Source of the DNA: Pseudomonas nitroreducens
Lineage (GTDB): Bacteria; Pseudomonadota; Gammaproteobacteria; Pseudomonadales; Pseudomonadaceae
Assembly (NCBI RefSeq): GCF_024170165.1
Contig: NZ_JALJXP010000017.1
Coordinates: forward strand, 62,001-126,000
Length of the DNA: 64,000 nucleotides
Reading direction: 5' to 3'
The first letter of the stretch is position 1. Every line of letters starts with the position of its first letter. Shown here piece by piece: positions 1 through 8,537 of this stretch. The notes below the pieces were generated by a model that saw only the letters and a program-made list of their open reading frames with translations, had not been told where the DNA came from and made no database searches. The position numbers and the translations under genes are program-made.

Positions 1-775
1 TGCCGGCGAGCGTGCCGATGATCAACGCCCAGCCGTCCACCAGGACGAACAGCATGATCTTGAACGGCAACGAGATGATCAGCGGCGAGAGCATCATCAT
101 GCCCATCGCCATCAGCACGCTGGACACCACCAGGTCGATGATCAGGAACGGAATGAAGATCATGAAACCGATCTGGAAGGCAGTCTTCAACTCCGAAGTG
201 ACGAACGCCGGCACCAGGATGGTCAGGGGCGTGGCGTCGGCGCTGGCGATGTCGGTGCGCTTGGACAGCCGGACGAACAGCTCCAGGTCCGACTGCCGGG
301 TCTGCGCCAGCATGAAGGCCTTGAGCGGGACCTCGGCGCGGGTGATCGCTTCCTGCGCGGGGATCTGCTCGCTCAGGTAAGGCTGCAGCGCGGTCGTGTT
401 GATCTTGTCGAACACCGGTGCCATGACGAACAGGGTGAGGAACATCGCCAGGCCGATCAGCACCTGGTTCGACGGCGTGCTCTGCAGGCCCAGCGCCTGG
501 CGCAGGATGGAGAAGACGATGATGATCCGGGTGAAGCTGGTCATCAGCATGACGAACGCCGGGATGAAACTCAGCGCGGTCATGATCAGCAGGATCTGCA
601 GGCTGACCGAGTACTCCTGCTGCCCCTGCGGGTTGGTGGTCACGGTGATCGCCGTCAGCTGCGTCGGATCGGCGGCGAAGGCCGGCGGCGCCATCAGCGC
701 CAGCAGGCCCAGGAGCAGCGGCGCGACTGCCTTGAGCGCACCGATCAGAGCGGAGAGAGTAGGCGAACGGGTCAC
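1..775 (-). CDS. fliP: Flagellar export gate protein FliP (3' end cut by window edge)
   Basis: FliP is an integral membrane subunit of the flagellar type III export gate (with FliQ and FliR). About 258 codons are visible, close to the family's usual length of about 255, so only the last few residues are missing. The protein starts with a cleavable signal peptide ending in PPAFA (residue about 34). Strongly hydrophobic helices follow, including [17 protein letters not shown] and the C-terminal [15 protein letters not shown] segment. I chose the GTG at 775 because it overlaps the fliO stop (GTGA), indicating translational coupling in the fliLMNOP operon. Confidence 0.95.
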   Translation of the reverse strand, partial: MTRSPTLSALIGALKAVAPLLLGLLALMAPPAFAADPTQLTAITVTTNPQGQQEYSVSLQILLIMTALSFIPAFVMLMTSFTRIIIVFSILRQALGLQSTPSNQVLIGLAMFLTLFVMAPVFDKINTTALQPYLSEQIPAQEAITRAEVPLKAFMLAQTRQSDLELFVRLSKRTDIASADATPLTILVPAFVTSELKTAFQIGFMIFIPFLIIDLVVSSVLMAMGMMMLSPLIISLPFKIMLFVLVDGWALIIGTLAG

Positions 776-1248
776 TGCGGGCGGCCCTTGTCCTTGTTCA
801 GCAATTCCAGCAGACGCTGGGCGAATTCCGGCTGCGCCGGTTCCGATTCGGCGGCATGCACCGGCTGGCGCATGACGTGCAGCGGGGTGATGCGACCGGG
901 CGTCAGGCCCAGCAGCACCTGTTCCTCGCCGACCTGCACCAGCACCAGGCGATCCCGCGGACCGAGGGACTGGCTGGAAATCAGGCGGATCGCCTGGTTG
1001 CCGCGCGGCACCACCTGTTGCACCCGGCGCACCAGCCAGGCCAGCAGGAAGATCAGCCCGACCACCAGCACCAGGCCCAGCAGCAACTGCATCAGTTGCG
1101 CGCCGGCACTGCCGGTGATGATGCTCGGCGTGGAACTGGCGTGGACGATGGCCGGATTGGATGCCGGCGCCTTGGCCTCTTCGCCCAGGGCGAAGAAGGA
1201 CAGCCCGGCCAGCGGCAGGACGGCGAGATTCGCGAGCAGGCGGCCCAT
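772..1248 (-). CDS. fliO: Flagellar biosynthesis protein FliO
   Basis: FliO is a small bitopic membrane protein that helps assemble the FliP ring of the export gate. The 158-residue product has an N-terminal hydrophobic stretch and a clear transmembrane helix at about 50-70 ([19 protein letters not shown]), then a basic cytoplasmic tail typical of FliO ([27 protein letters not shown]). It lies 1 bp after fliN and overlaps fliP by 4 bp. The sequence diverges quickly in this family, so identification rests on the tail motif and on operon position. Confidence 0.92.
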   Translation of the reverse strand: MGRLLANLAVLPLAGLSFFALGEEAKAPASNPAIVHASSTPSIITGSAGAQLMQLLLGLVLVVGLIFLLAWLVRRVQQVVPRGNQAIRLISSQSLGPRDRLVLVQVGEEQVLLGLTPGRITPLHVMRQPVHAAESEPAQPEFAQRLLELLNKDKGRPQ

Positions 1249-1249
1249 G

Positions 1250-1717
1250 TCAGCGCAGCTTCTTGATGCGTTCGCTGGGGCTGATCACGTCGGTGAGGCG
1301 GATGCCGAACTTCTCGTTCACCACCACCACCTCGCCGTGGGCGATCAGGGTGCCGTTGACCAGCACGTCCAGCGGCTCGCCAGCCAGGCGATCGAGTTCG
1401 ATCACCGAGCCCTGGTTGAGTTGCAGCAGGTTGCGGATGTTGATGTCGGTATGCCCGACCTCCATGGAAATGGTCACCGGAATATCCAGGATCACGTCCA
1501 GGTTGGGGCCTTCCAGCCCGGCGATCATCGGCGTCTTGGGCGCCATGCCGAACTCTTCCATCGGTGCGCGTGGTGCGGCAGGCACGGCCGGAGCCGCAGC
1601 GCCGGCCATCATCGCGTCGATGTCGTCCTGGTTGGCGTCACCGGATTCGGAGAGGGCCGCAGCCCACTCATCGGCCAGCGCCTGTTCTTCGGGGGTCACG
1701 TTTTCTTCATCAGACAT
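1250..1717 (-). CDS. fliN: Flagellar motor switch protein FliN
   Basis: FliN forms most of the C-ring wall and binds CheY-P and the FliH export complex. The protein has 155 residues. An acidic, Ala/Pro-rich N-terminal extension of about 75 residues precedes the conserved SpoA (surface presentation of antigens) domain at about 80-150, with typical motifs DIPVTISMEVGHTDI, LLQLNQGSVIELDRLAGEPLDVLVNG and FGIRLTDVISPSERIK. It lies 22 bp after fliM in the same operon. Confidence 0.97.
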   Translation of the reverse strand: MSDEENVTPEEQALADEWAAALSESGDANQDDIDAMMAGAAAPAVPAAPRAPMEEFGMAPKTPMIAGLEGPNLDVILDIPVTISMEVGHTDINIRNLLQLNQGSVIELDRLAGEPLDVLVNGTLIAHGEVVVVNEKFGIRLTDVISPSERIKKLR

Positions 1718-1739
1718 GGTGGGTCCTCGTGGGATCCGC

Positions 1740-2711
1740 TCAGCGCAAGCGCTCGAGAGGATCGAGAATCTGCAAGGCCAGGTTGCCCTTGTGCGAACCC
1801 AGCTTGACCTTGAAGGAAGGCACGCCGTTGGCGCGCATGATCATGTATTCGGGCAGCTCCACCGGGATCACGTCGCCCGGCTGCATGTGCAGGATGTCGC
1901 GCAGCTTGAGCTGGCGGCGCACGACGGTGGCACCCACCGGCACGCTGACGTCGAGGATGTCTTCGCGCAGGGCATTGATCCAGCGCTCGTCCTGGTCGTC
2001 GACATCGGACTGGAAGCCGGCGTCGAGCATCTCGCGGATCGGCTCGATCATCGCGTAAGGCAGGGTGATGTGCAGGTCGCCGCCGCCACCGTCCAGCTCG
2101 ATGTGGAAGGTGGAGACCACCACCACTTCGCTGGGGCTGACGATGTTGGCCATTGCCGGGTTCACCTCGGAGTTCACGTACTCGAAGTTGATCGGCATCA
2201 CCGCATGCCAGGCCTCGGCGAGGTCGACGAAGGCCTGCTCGATGACCATGCGCACCACCCGCAGCTCGGTGGGGGTGAACTCGCGGCCCTCGATCTTGGC
2301 GTGACGACCGTCACCGCCGAAGAAGTTGTCCACCAGCTTGAACACCAGCTTGGCGTCGAGGATGAACAGCGCGGTGCCGCGCAGCGGCTTCATCTTCACC
2401 AGGTTGAGGCTGGTGGGTACGTACAGCGAGTGCACGTACTCGCCGAACTTCATCACCTGCACGCCGCCCACGGCGACATCCGCCGAGCGGCGCAGCAGGT
2501 TGAACATGCTGATGCGGGTGTAACGGGCGAATCGCTCGTTGATCATCTCCAGGGTCGGCATGCGGCCCCGGACGATGCGGTCCTGACTGGTCAGGTCGTA
2601 GGACTTGATCGCCCCCGGCTCGACGTCGGACTCGGTTTCCACCAGGCCGTCGTCGACGCCGTGCAGCAGCGCGTCGATCTCGTCCTGGGAAAGTAGATCC
2701 TGCATGGCCAT
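1740..2711 (-). CDS. fliM: Flagellar motor switch protein FliM
   Basis: FliM links FliG to FliN in the C-ring and is the primary CheY-P docking site. The 323-residue product carries the N-terminal CheY-binding peptide LLSQDEIDALLHGV (about 6-19), the central CheC-like domain containing the GGDGR motif, and a C-terminal SpoA domain (about 250-320). Its length is normal. The ribosome-binding site before 2711 is weak; a second ATG two codons in, at 2705, is possible. It lies 9 bp after fliL. Confidence 0.97.
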   Translation of the reverse strand: MAMQDLLSQDEIDALLHGVDDGLVETESDVEPGAIKSYDLTSQDRIVRGRMPTLEMINERFARYTRISMFNLLRRSADVAVGGVQVMKFGEYVHSLYVPTSLNLVKMKPLRGTALFILDAKLVFKLVDNFFGGDGRHAKIEGREFTPTELRVVRMVIEQAFVDLAEAWHAVMPINFEYVNSEVNPAMANIVSPSEVVVVSTFHIELDGGGGDLHITLPYAMIEPIREMLDAGFQSDVDDQDERWINALREDILDVSVPVGATVVRRQLKLRDILHMQPGDVIPVELPEYMIMRANGVPSFKVKLGSHKGNLALQILDPLERLR

Positions 2712-2720
2712 GGCGGGTAC

Positions 2721-3242
2721 CTACTGCAATACGAAATTGGTGAAAAGCACTTGCTCCACGGTCAACTGACCGGTCGCCTTCTTCGCCAGTTCCTGAAGAC
2801 TGGACGTGGCCTGCTGGCGGAGCATTTCCTTGCCGACCGGAGTCACCAGATTGTCGAAATTCTGGCTGGAGAACAGCATCACCAGCTGGTTGCGTACCAG
2901 TGGCATCTGCTCGCGCAGGGCATCCATCTGCGCCTGGTCGCGGCCCATCAGGGCAACGGCCACCTGAAGATAGCGCTGGCGGCCGTTCTGGTTGAAGTTG
3001 ACCACGAAGGACGGCGCGAGGATCTCGTAGACCGCCTGCTTCTTCGTCGGCTCGGCGTGTTCCGCGGCCTTGGCTTCGGCTTCGTCGGGCTTGGCGCTCT
3101 TGTGCAGGAAGAACCAGGTACCGCCCACCGACGCCCCCACCGCCAGCAGGAAGGCCAGCACGATGATGATGATGAGCTTCAGCTTGCCCTTGCCGGGCGC
3201 CTGGCCATCGGGGAGAGAAGGCGTCTGTTCTTTCTTGGCCAT
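2721..3242 (-). CDS. fliL: Flagellar basal-body-associated protein FliL
   Basis: FliL is a single-pass inner-membrane protein that surrounds the stator and supports torque and swarming. The 173-residue product has a Lys-rich cytoplasmic start, one transmembrane helix at about 23-45 (LIIIIVLAFLLAVGASVGGTWFF) and a periplasmic stomatin-like domain ending EQVLFTNFVLQ. It is the first gene of fliLMNOP and is preceded by a strong sigma-54 promoter about 50 bp upstream. Confidence 0.96.
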   Translation of the reverse strand: MAKKEQTPSLPDGQAPGKGKLKLIIIIVLAFLLAVGASVGGTWFFLHKSAKPDEAEAKAAEHAEPTKKQAVYEILAPSFVVNFNQNGRQRYLQVAVALMGRDQAQMDALREQMPLVRNQLVMLFSSQNFDNLVTPVGKEMLRQQATSSLQELAKKATGQLTVEQVLFTNFVLQ

Positions 3243-3291
3243 GCCAATAATCCGTCACTTTTGCGGCGCGATGCGCTGATACCGGGGTAGC

Positions 3292-3307
3292 AGCAAGGGC
3301 TGTGCCA
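3292..3307 (-). promoter_or_regulatory. Sigma-54 promoter of fliLMNOP
   Basis: On the minus strand the site reads TGGCACAGCCCTTGCT, a full -24 GG / -12 GC match with 10-bp spacing. It lies 50 bp before the fliL start. The same 16 bases occur before flgF. FleQ or FleR dependence is inferred from known Pseudomonas flagellar regulation. Confidence 0.88.
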
Positions 3308-3461
3308 GTTTGCAAGAGTCCTACTGGCGACGCCGCGGATATTACAGGCTAGACGGAGGATGTCACGGGGAGGAGTAAGAATTTTCCTCCGAGCCGGACA
3401 GGTCGGGTATTGAGGCGGTTCGCGAGCAAGGGAAAACCTGGCGTTCGGGCTTATACCCTCT

Positions 3462-3590
3462 TCCTAACCCCCTCCCTGAAGGGAGAGGGGACTGAACGGC
3501 ATCAAGCGAAGCGCTGAGCTACCCAACGACTCCGGGCTGCTCCCTCTCCCTTCGGAGCGGGGCGCGCAGCCAGGGCTGGGGAGAGGGTTC
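3462..3590. repeat. REP-like palindromic repeats in the fliL-fliK gap
   Basis: This part of the 372-bp gap between fliK and fliL holds two palindromic CCCTCTCCC/GGGAGAGGG units, at about 3464-3492 and 3539-3587. The second is a 49-bp copy that recurs in inverted orientation at 12024-12072 with two differences. A half-REP (TTCGCGAGCAAGG) lies just upstream at about 3419. Apart from these and the fliL promoter I see no gene in 3243-3614. Confidence 0.8.
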
Positions 3591-3614
3591 TTTCAAGCCC
3601 CCCCCAACGCCCGG

Positions 3615-4919
3615 TCATGCGTAGTAATCCACCAATCCCCTGCCCTGCGCCGTCGTCTGCGGGCGGATCTCGGACACGCCACTGATCATCGGCTCGTCGT
3701 CACCGCTGCCGTTACCCGCCACGCCCCGCGAGCTGCCACGACCGTCGCCCTGCTGCTGTTGCTGCCAGCCACGGGCGGACTGGTCGGAAACGTTCACGTC
3801 CAGCTGCATGCCCTGCTGGTTGAACATCTCGCGCAGGCGGTGCTGCTGGCTGTCCAGCGCTTCGCGGACGTTGGCGTTGGCGCTGACGAAGTTGACCTGC
3901 GTCTGGTCGCCGGTCATGTGGATGCGCACTTCCAGGCGACCGAGGTTGGCCGGGTCCATCTGGATCTCGGCGGACTTGAGGTTCTGCGAGGACATCCACA
4001 TCACCCGGTCCACCACCTGATCGGTCCAGCCGTTCTGCTGCACGGACACCGCCTGCCCCGGCACCAGCGGGTTCACCGGGCGACTGGTCATGGCCTGCGG
4101 CGTGTTCAGCGCCTGGGTCAGGGATTCCAGGCGTGCGGCGAAGGCTTCGTTGCGCGGCATCTCCGGCTTGGCGTCGGTCTGCACGTCCGCCAGTTGCTGG
4201 GTGAGGTCGGCGCCATCCTTCAGCGCGCCTTCGGCGAGCTGGGTTTCAGAGCCCTTGGCGGCCGAGTCCGAGGTCAACGCCGCGAGGGCGGCAGACAGGT
4301 CATTCCTGCCACTGGCATCCAGCGACTTGTCCCCCGCCCTGGCGGCGAGGTGGCCGGTGAGCTGGGTCTGTTGCGCCTGCTGCGCCTGGTCGTCGGCGCC
4401 CACGGCGAGGGTCAGGTTCACCCCCGGAATCTCGTTGAGCTTCTGCAGGTCGCCGTCGCTGCTGGCATCGGTCAGTTGGCTGGTGCCGGTGCTGACCACC
4501 AGCGGCGGCGCCTCGGGCTCCGGCAGCTGGCCGGTCATGCCGAGCATCAGCAGCGGGTCGAGGGTCGCGTCGGACTTGGTGTCGCTGTCCGCCACCTTAT
4601 CGTCCGCCTTGTTCGCGCCATCGGCCGGCAAGGCCTTGCCGTCCTCGGCAACCTTTGGCTGGTCGGCGGCAGCCGGCGCGCTGGAGTCCTTGCTCGCGGT
4701 GTCCTTGTCGGCACTGTCCCGCGGCTTGTCGGTCTTCGCCTTCACCGGCTTGTCGGCCCGCTCACTGGCGGCTGGCCGCTGCTCCTTGGCGTAGACGTCA
4801 GCGAAGCTGGAACCCTTGTCGCTGCTGGTGCCGGACGAATTCTGCGCAGACCTGGAGAGCGCCGCCTTGGGCCGGGTGTCAGGCGTCGACGTCAATAAAA
4901 TATCCGGGGCGACAGCCAT
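3615..4919 (-). CDS. fliK: Flagellar hook-length control protein FliK
   Basis: FliK is secreted during hook assembly, measures hook length and switches export to filament-type substrates. The protein has 434 residues. A long, low-complexity Lys/Asp/Ala/Gln-rich ruler region covers about 1-290. The conserved C-terminal Flg_hook domain covers about 300-390 (SAEIQMDPANLGRLEVRI, VREALDSQQHRLREMF), followed by a Gln/Gly-rich tail. It sits alone between hptB and the repeat-filled gap before fliL, with its own near-consensus sigma-54 promoter. Confidence 0.95.
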   Translation of the reverse strand: MAVAPDILLTSTPDTRPKAALSRSAQNSSGTSSDKGSSFADVYAKEQRPAASERADKPVKAKTDKPRDSADKDTASKDSSAPAAADQPKVAEDGKALPADGANKADDKVADSDTKSDATLDPLLMLGMTGQLPEPEAPPLVVSTGTSQLTDASSDGDLQKLNEIPGVNLTLAVGADDQAQQAQQTQLTGHLAARAGDKSLDASGRNDLSAALAALTSDSAAKGSETQLAEGALKDGADLTQQLADVQTDAKPEMPRNEAFAARLESLTQALNTPQAMTSRPVNPLVPGQAVSVQQNGWTDQVVDRVMWMSSQNLKSAEIQMDPANLGRLEVRIHMTGDQTQVNFVSANANVREALDSQQHRLREMFNQQGMQLDVNVSDQSARGWQQQQQGDGRGSSRGVAGNGSGDDEPMISGVSEIRPQTTAQGRGLVDYYA

Positions 4920-4957
4920 CGGAGTTCTCCGTTGATGTGATTATCCAACACGGAGAT

Positions 4958-4973
4958 AGCAAGGTGCGGGCCA
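4958..4973 (-). promoter_or_regulatory. Sigma-54 promoter of fliK
   Basis: The minus strand reads TGGCCCGCACCTTGCT. GG at -24 and GC at -12 have correct spacing, with one departure (C for A) from TGGCACG. It lies 39 bp upstream of fliK and suggests that fliK is transcribed apart from hptB. Confidence 0.75.
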
Positions 4974-4985
4974 ACTCGGAAAAGG

Positions 4986-5327
4986 TCAGGGGTGACCGGG
5001 CAACAGCAGGGTGCGGACGATGGAGAATTCGTGCTCGACCTTGCCGATCAGGCCTTGCGCGCCAGTCAGGTCGTTCTGCCGTGCGGCCTCTTCCAGGCGC
5101 TTGCACAGACTGCTCAGCACCGAGGCGCCCATGTTGCCGCAACTGCCCTTGAAACTGTGCGCGGCGTGGCGCAGCGCCGGCGCATCGCTGGCAGCGAAGG
5201 CCCCGCGGATGCTGCGCAGGCGCTCCTCGGAGTCGCTGAGGAAGGTTTCCACCAGGAGCGGGTACTCGTCTTCCATGATCGACAGCAAATTGCTCAGCAC
5301 GGCGCCATCGAGATGCGGCTCGGACAT
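4986..5327 (-). CDS. hptB: Histidine phosphotransfer protein HptB
   Basis: HptB is a single-domain Hpt protein that receives phosphate from hybrid kinases (RetS, PA1611 and others in P. aeruginosa) and passes it to HsbR. The 113-residue product has the Hpt motif HAAHSFKGSCGNMG, with the phospho-accepting His at position 57 and the following HSFK typical of the family. The ATG at 5327 is chosen over longer starts because AGGGAG lies at good spacing and the protein then begins MSEPHLDG. It lies downstream of hsbR and upstream of fliK, an arrangement seen in non-aeruginosa pseudomonads. Confidence 0.93.
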   Translation of the reverse strand: MSEPHLDGAVLSNLLSIMEDEYPLLVETFLSDSEERLRSIRGAFAASDAPALRHAAHSFKGSCGNMGASVLSSLCKRLEEAARQNDLTGAQGLIGKVEHEFSIVRTLLLPGHP

Positions 5328-5383
5328 TGGGCACTCCCTGAAGGGTGGCTCGCCACCCTGCGGGGGGGACAAGTAGGTTCCGA

Positions 5384-7081
5384 TTATGCCTGAGCCGACC
5401 AGAAGAACTCCACGGAGACCGTCTTCCCATCGCCGGACCACTGGCAGCGGTCAGACAGCTGCCGCACCAGCGTCAGCCCGCGCCCGCAGAGGCTGCCGGC
5501 GGCCTTCTGCGAAGCCAGTACCGCCCCCACGTCAAACCCGTCGCCGCTGTCCTCCACGCGCACCAGCAGGCGCCCGCCATCGCCGTGGGGTGCGAGGTCG
5601 AGATGGAAGCGCACGAAGCCGTCACGCAGGGCGACCAGGCGCTTGCTGCGTTCCTGGTAATAGCGGGCGAAGCCGGCGGCGTCGCACTTGAGCGAGGAGT
5701 CCAGACCCATCACACCGTGCTCCAGGGCGTTGGAGTAAAGCTCGGCGAGCACGGTGTACAGCGCACCACCGCGCGGGCGCAGGTCCTGCACTTCCATCAG
5801 CAGTTGCAGCAGGAAGGGCAGCGGATTGAAGTTGCGCAGGGTCGGCGCGCGGAATTCGAAGCTGGCGGACCAGTCCAGCGGGCTGCTCAGGCCATTGTCG
5901 GAGAACGCCAGCGGCGGGCGCTGCAGCGAGCCCTCGGGGACCAGCGCGATCTCCAGCATGCTGACGTCATCCTGGGCCTCACCGCGAAAACGCGCCACCG
6001 CGGCCTGGATGCCGTCGAACAGGCGCGTTGACGCGAGACCCTCGCTGAACACCTGGAGCAGGCGCTCCTCGCCGAACGCCTCGCCAGCGGCATTGCGCGC
6101 CTCCAGCACGCCATCGGAGAAGAGGAACACACGGTCGCCCTCCTCCATCGCGTAGACCTCGAAATGGTCGCTGAAGGCCGACGCATCGAGAATCCCCAGC
6201 GGCAGGTGGCGCGACACCAGTGGCTGCAGTTCGCCGCTGGCGTGGCGGTGCAGGTAGCCATTGGGCAGGCCGCCGTTCCACACCTCCACCAGGCCGCGCT
6301 GGAAGCTCAGGTTGAGCACCGCGGCGCAACAGAACACGCCCACTGGAAGGATGCGCTTGAGCTTGGCATTCATCTCGCGAAGGATGTCCGCCATCGGATA
6401 GCCCTTGGCGGTCATGCCGTAGAACACTTCGGCCAGCGGCATGGCACCGATGGCCGCCGGCAAGCCGTGGCCGGTGAAGTCGCCGAGCAGCACGTGCATG
6501 CCGCCGGAGGGCTTGAACGCCGCCAGCAGCAGGTCACCGTTGAACAGCGCGAAGGGCGATTGCAGGTAACGGATGTTCGCCGCGTTCAGGCAGCCCGAGT
6601 GCGCCACCTTGTCGAACACCGCCTTGGCCACCCGCTGTTCATTGAGCAGGTGTTCGTTGTGCCGGGCGATCAGGTCGCGCTGCTCCAGCACCATCCGCTG
6701 CAGGTGATGCAGGCGCCCCATGGCGCGGATCTTGGCTTCGAGGATGACGCGGTTGTAGGGCTTGGAAAGGAAATCGTCGCCGCCCGCCTCCAGGCTCTGC
6801 ACCAGCGCCTCGGGCTCGCTCAGCGAGGTGAGGAAGATGATCGGCACCAGCTCCTCGCCCGCCTGCCGGCGAATCCGCCGCGCCGCCTCGAAGCCGTCCA
6901 TCACCGGCATCAGCGCATCCATCAGCACCAGCTGCGGGCGTTCCTGGGCGAACAGCGCCAGCGCTTCCAGGCCGTTGGCGGCGGTGAGCACGCGATGCCC
7001 CTGGCGGCTGACGATGGTCGACAGCAGCAGGCGATCGGCCGCGTTGTCGTCGGCAATCAGGACGGTGAGGAGCTCGGACAT
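5384..7081 (-). CDS. hsbR: HsbR: response regulator / PP2C phosphatase / anti-sigma kinase
   Basis: HsbR is the partner-switching regulator that takes phosphate from HptB and controls the phosphorylation state of the anti-anti-sigma factor HsbA, linking kinase input to FlgM/FliA activity and c-di-GMP output. The 565 residues comprise a receiver domain (about 5-125, phospho-acceptor D55 in LVLMDALMPVMDG), a SpoIIE/PP2C phosphatase domain (about 190-390, with GDFTGHGLPAAIGA and FLFSDGVLEARN), and a C-terminal HATPase_c domain (about 430-560, with NALEHGVMG and EDSGDGFDVG). Start ATG 7081 gives MSELLTVLIADDN. It lies 28 bp after hsbA. Confidence 0.94.
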   Translation of the reverse strand: MSELLTVLIADDNAADRLLLSTIVSRQGHRVLTAANGLEALALFAQERPQLVLMDALMPVMDGFEAARRIRRQAGEELVPIIFLTSLSEPEALVQSLEAGGDDFLSKPYNRVILEAKIRAMGRLHHLQRMVLEQRDLIARHNEHLLNEQRVAKAVFDKVAHSGCLNAANIRYLQSPFALFNGDLLLAAFKPSGGMHVLLGDFTGHGLPAAIGAMPLAEVFYGMTAKGYPMADILREMNAKLKRILPVGVFCCAAVLNLSFQRGLVEVWNGGLPNGYLHRHASGELQPLVSRHLPLGILDASAFSDHFEVYAMEEGDRVFLFSDGVLEARNAAGEAFGEERLLQVFSEGLASTRLFDGIQAAVARFRGEAQDDVSMLEIALVPEGSLQRPPLAFSDNGLSSPLDWSASFEFRAPTLRNFNPLPFLLQLLMEVQDLRPRGGALYTVLAELYSNALEHGVMGLDSSLKCDAAGFARYYQERSKRLVALRDGFVRFHLDLAPHGDGGRLLVRVEDSGDGFDVGAVLASQKAAGSLCGRGLTLVRQLSDRCQWSGDGKTVSVEFFWSAQA

Positions 7082-7109
7082 GGCCGTTGCCACCGCAGGG
7101 CGAGCCGGG

Positions 7110-7415
7110 TCAGCTGATCCTGAACAGCTGCTCGAAGTTGGAGATGGCCAGCACCTTGCGCACGTCCGGATTGCAGTGCGCCAGGCTGATCTGCGCGCTC
7201 TCGCCGCCGGCGTGGTCGCGCAGCAGCAGAAGCATGCCCAGCGCCGAGCTGTCGAGGTAGGTGGCACCCTTCAGGTCCACCACATAGCGTTTGGGGGTGG
7301 TTTCGACGCGTTCGTAGGCGTTGCGGAATTCCTGGTGTGCGCCGAAATCGAAACGCCCCTGGACCACGATGGTGAGCTCCTGCCCGTCAGCGGAGGGAAC
7401 GGATGTGATGGCCAT
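7110..7415 (-). CDS. hsbA: STAS-domain anti-anti-sigma factor HsbA
   Basis: HsbA is the small STAS protein of the HptB pathway. In P. aeruginosa it binds the anti-sigma factor FlgM when unphosphorylated and a diguanylate cyclase (HsbD) when phosphorylated. The 101-residue product has the conserved phospho-serine loop LDSSALGMLLLL, with Ser56 at the position known from P. aeruginosa. AAGGAGAATCCC precedes ATG 7415. It is first in an hsbA-hsbR-hptB operon and diverges from the porin gene at 7666. Confidence 0.94.
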   Translation of the reverse strand: MAITSVPSADGQELTIVVQGRFDFGAHQEFRNAYERVETTPKRYVVDLKGATYLDSSALGMLLLLRDHAGGESAQISLAHCNPDVRKVLAISNFEQLFRIS

Positions 7416-7665
7416 GGGATTCTCCTTATCGATCGATGGTCGCGCACGAGCTTGAAGATGTAGCAGCTAGCGATGACAGCGGCAACCTCGGCGAGCGATG
7501 GGAAACCGCCTCGCCAGACCGGTCGAACGATCGCCATACAGGTCGATTAATGGACCACCGGTCGTCACAGGCACGGCGAATGCCTTTACCCTTTCACCCG
7601 TGCGACACAGAACGAAGGCTCGCAAGAAGCCTTGGAAGGGTCGCACCCGGCAAGAAGGGGGGAGC

Positions 7666-8382
7666 ATGTACAAGTCCATTCTCATCGCAGCCTGCGTGTT
7701 GTGCGCGGTGCCGTACGCAGGTGCCCAGGTGATGCAGCGCGAGCTGGGCGACTTCGAACTCAAGTTCGCCAACTCACCGACCCGCAGCATGGCCCAGGGC
7801 CTGGTCCAGCCGGGCCAGGCCAACAGCACCCAGGGCGGCCTCGACATCACCCACGACAGTGGCTGGTACGTGGGCAGCTGGACCTCGAACATCGAGCAGG
7901 AAAAGCCGCTGGAGATCGACAGCTACGCCGGCTTCAAGCACCCGCTGGGCGACGGCAAGCTGGGCTACGAAGTGGGCACCCTGCGCTACACCCGGCCGGA
8001 ACAACCCGACTACGACAGCCAGGCCCTGTACGGTGGCCTGTCGGTATTCGGCAGCCGTCTCGGCGCGGCCTACAGCGCCCAGGCCGGGCGCAGCACAACC
8101 ACCCTGTTCACCGACCTGGGCGTGCAGCCTGACCTGGGCTTCGACGTGACCTTCAAGTACTCCGCCTACAACCTCGCCTCCCCCGTGAGCCTGGACAGCG
8201 GGGGCAGCGTCAGCGAATTCGGTGACTGGTCGGTGAACTTCAGCCGCCCGTGGAACGGCATCGACCTGAACTTCTCCTACAGCGGCAGCAGCCTGACCGG
8301 CGGCGACTGCAGCGCCTACTCCGGACACAACGCCTATTGCGACTCGGCGTTCATGTTCAAGGCTTCGCGGCCGTTCTTCTGA
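7666..8382 (+). CDS. TorF-family putative porin
   Basis: The product is a 238-residue outer-membrane beta-barrel candidate. It has a signal peptide of about 21 residues (cleavage near AGA-Q) and alternating aromatic beta strands of the TIGR02001 (TorF) type: GWYVGSWTSNIE, YAGFKHPLGDGKLGYEVGTLRY and a C-terminal SRPFF with terminal Phe as expected for BAM recognition. Two cysteines lie near the C-terminus. ATG 7666 follows AAGGGGGGAG. Function in transport is inferred from family only. It is one of several non-flagellar genes inserted between hsbA and fliJ. Confidence 0.82.
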   Translation: MYKSILIAACVLCAVPYAGAQVMQRELGDFELKFANSPTRSMAQGLVQPGQANSTQGGLDITHDSGWYVGSWTSNIEQEKPLEIDSYAGFKHPLGDGKLGYEVGTLRYTRPEQPDYDSQALYGGLSVFGSRLGAAYSAQAGRSTTTLFTDLGVQPDLGFDVTFKYSAYNLASPVSLDSGGSVSEFGDWSVNFSRPWNGIDLNFSYSGSSLTGGDCSAYSGHNAYCDSAFMFKASRPFF

Positions 8383-8405
8383 GGCACCTGCACCCAAGCC
8401 CCTGA

Positions 8406-8426
8406 CCCTCTCCCGGCCGGAGAGGG
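8406..8426. repeat. CCCTCTCC...GGAGAGGG palindrome
   Basis: A near-perfect 8-bp-arm hairpin with a CGGCC loop lies between the porin gene and the araC-type gene. It belongs to the same family as the repeats at 3464-3587, 12024-12072 and 17579-17734. It could also act as a weak terminator of the porin transcript, though no T-tract follows. Confidence 0.7.
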
Positions 8427-8537
8427 GGATCGCGCGCCGACAGCTCCCGGCACCGAGAAAGTCAATTTCATTCAAGATCGGCGCTGCGCCAGAGGCTACT
8501 CTGCCTGTCACCTCTCCGCACTCGCAGGCCTGACCCG

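Noticed and set aside
7424..7460. Sigma-28-like TCAAG...CGATAA upstream of hsbA
   Set aside because: Spacing between the elements is about 3 bp too long and the -10 is poor.
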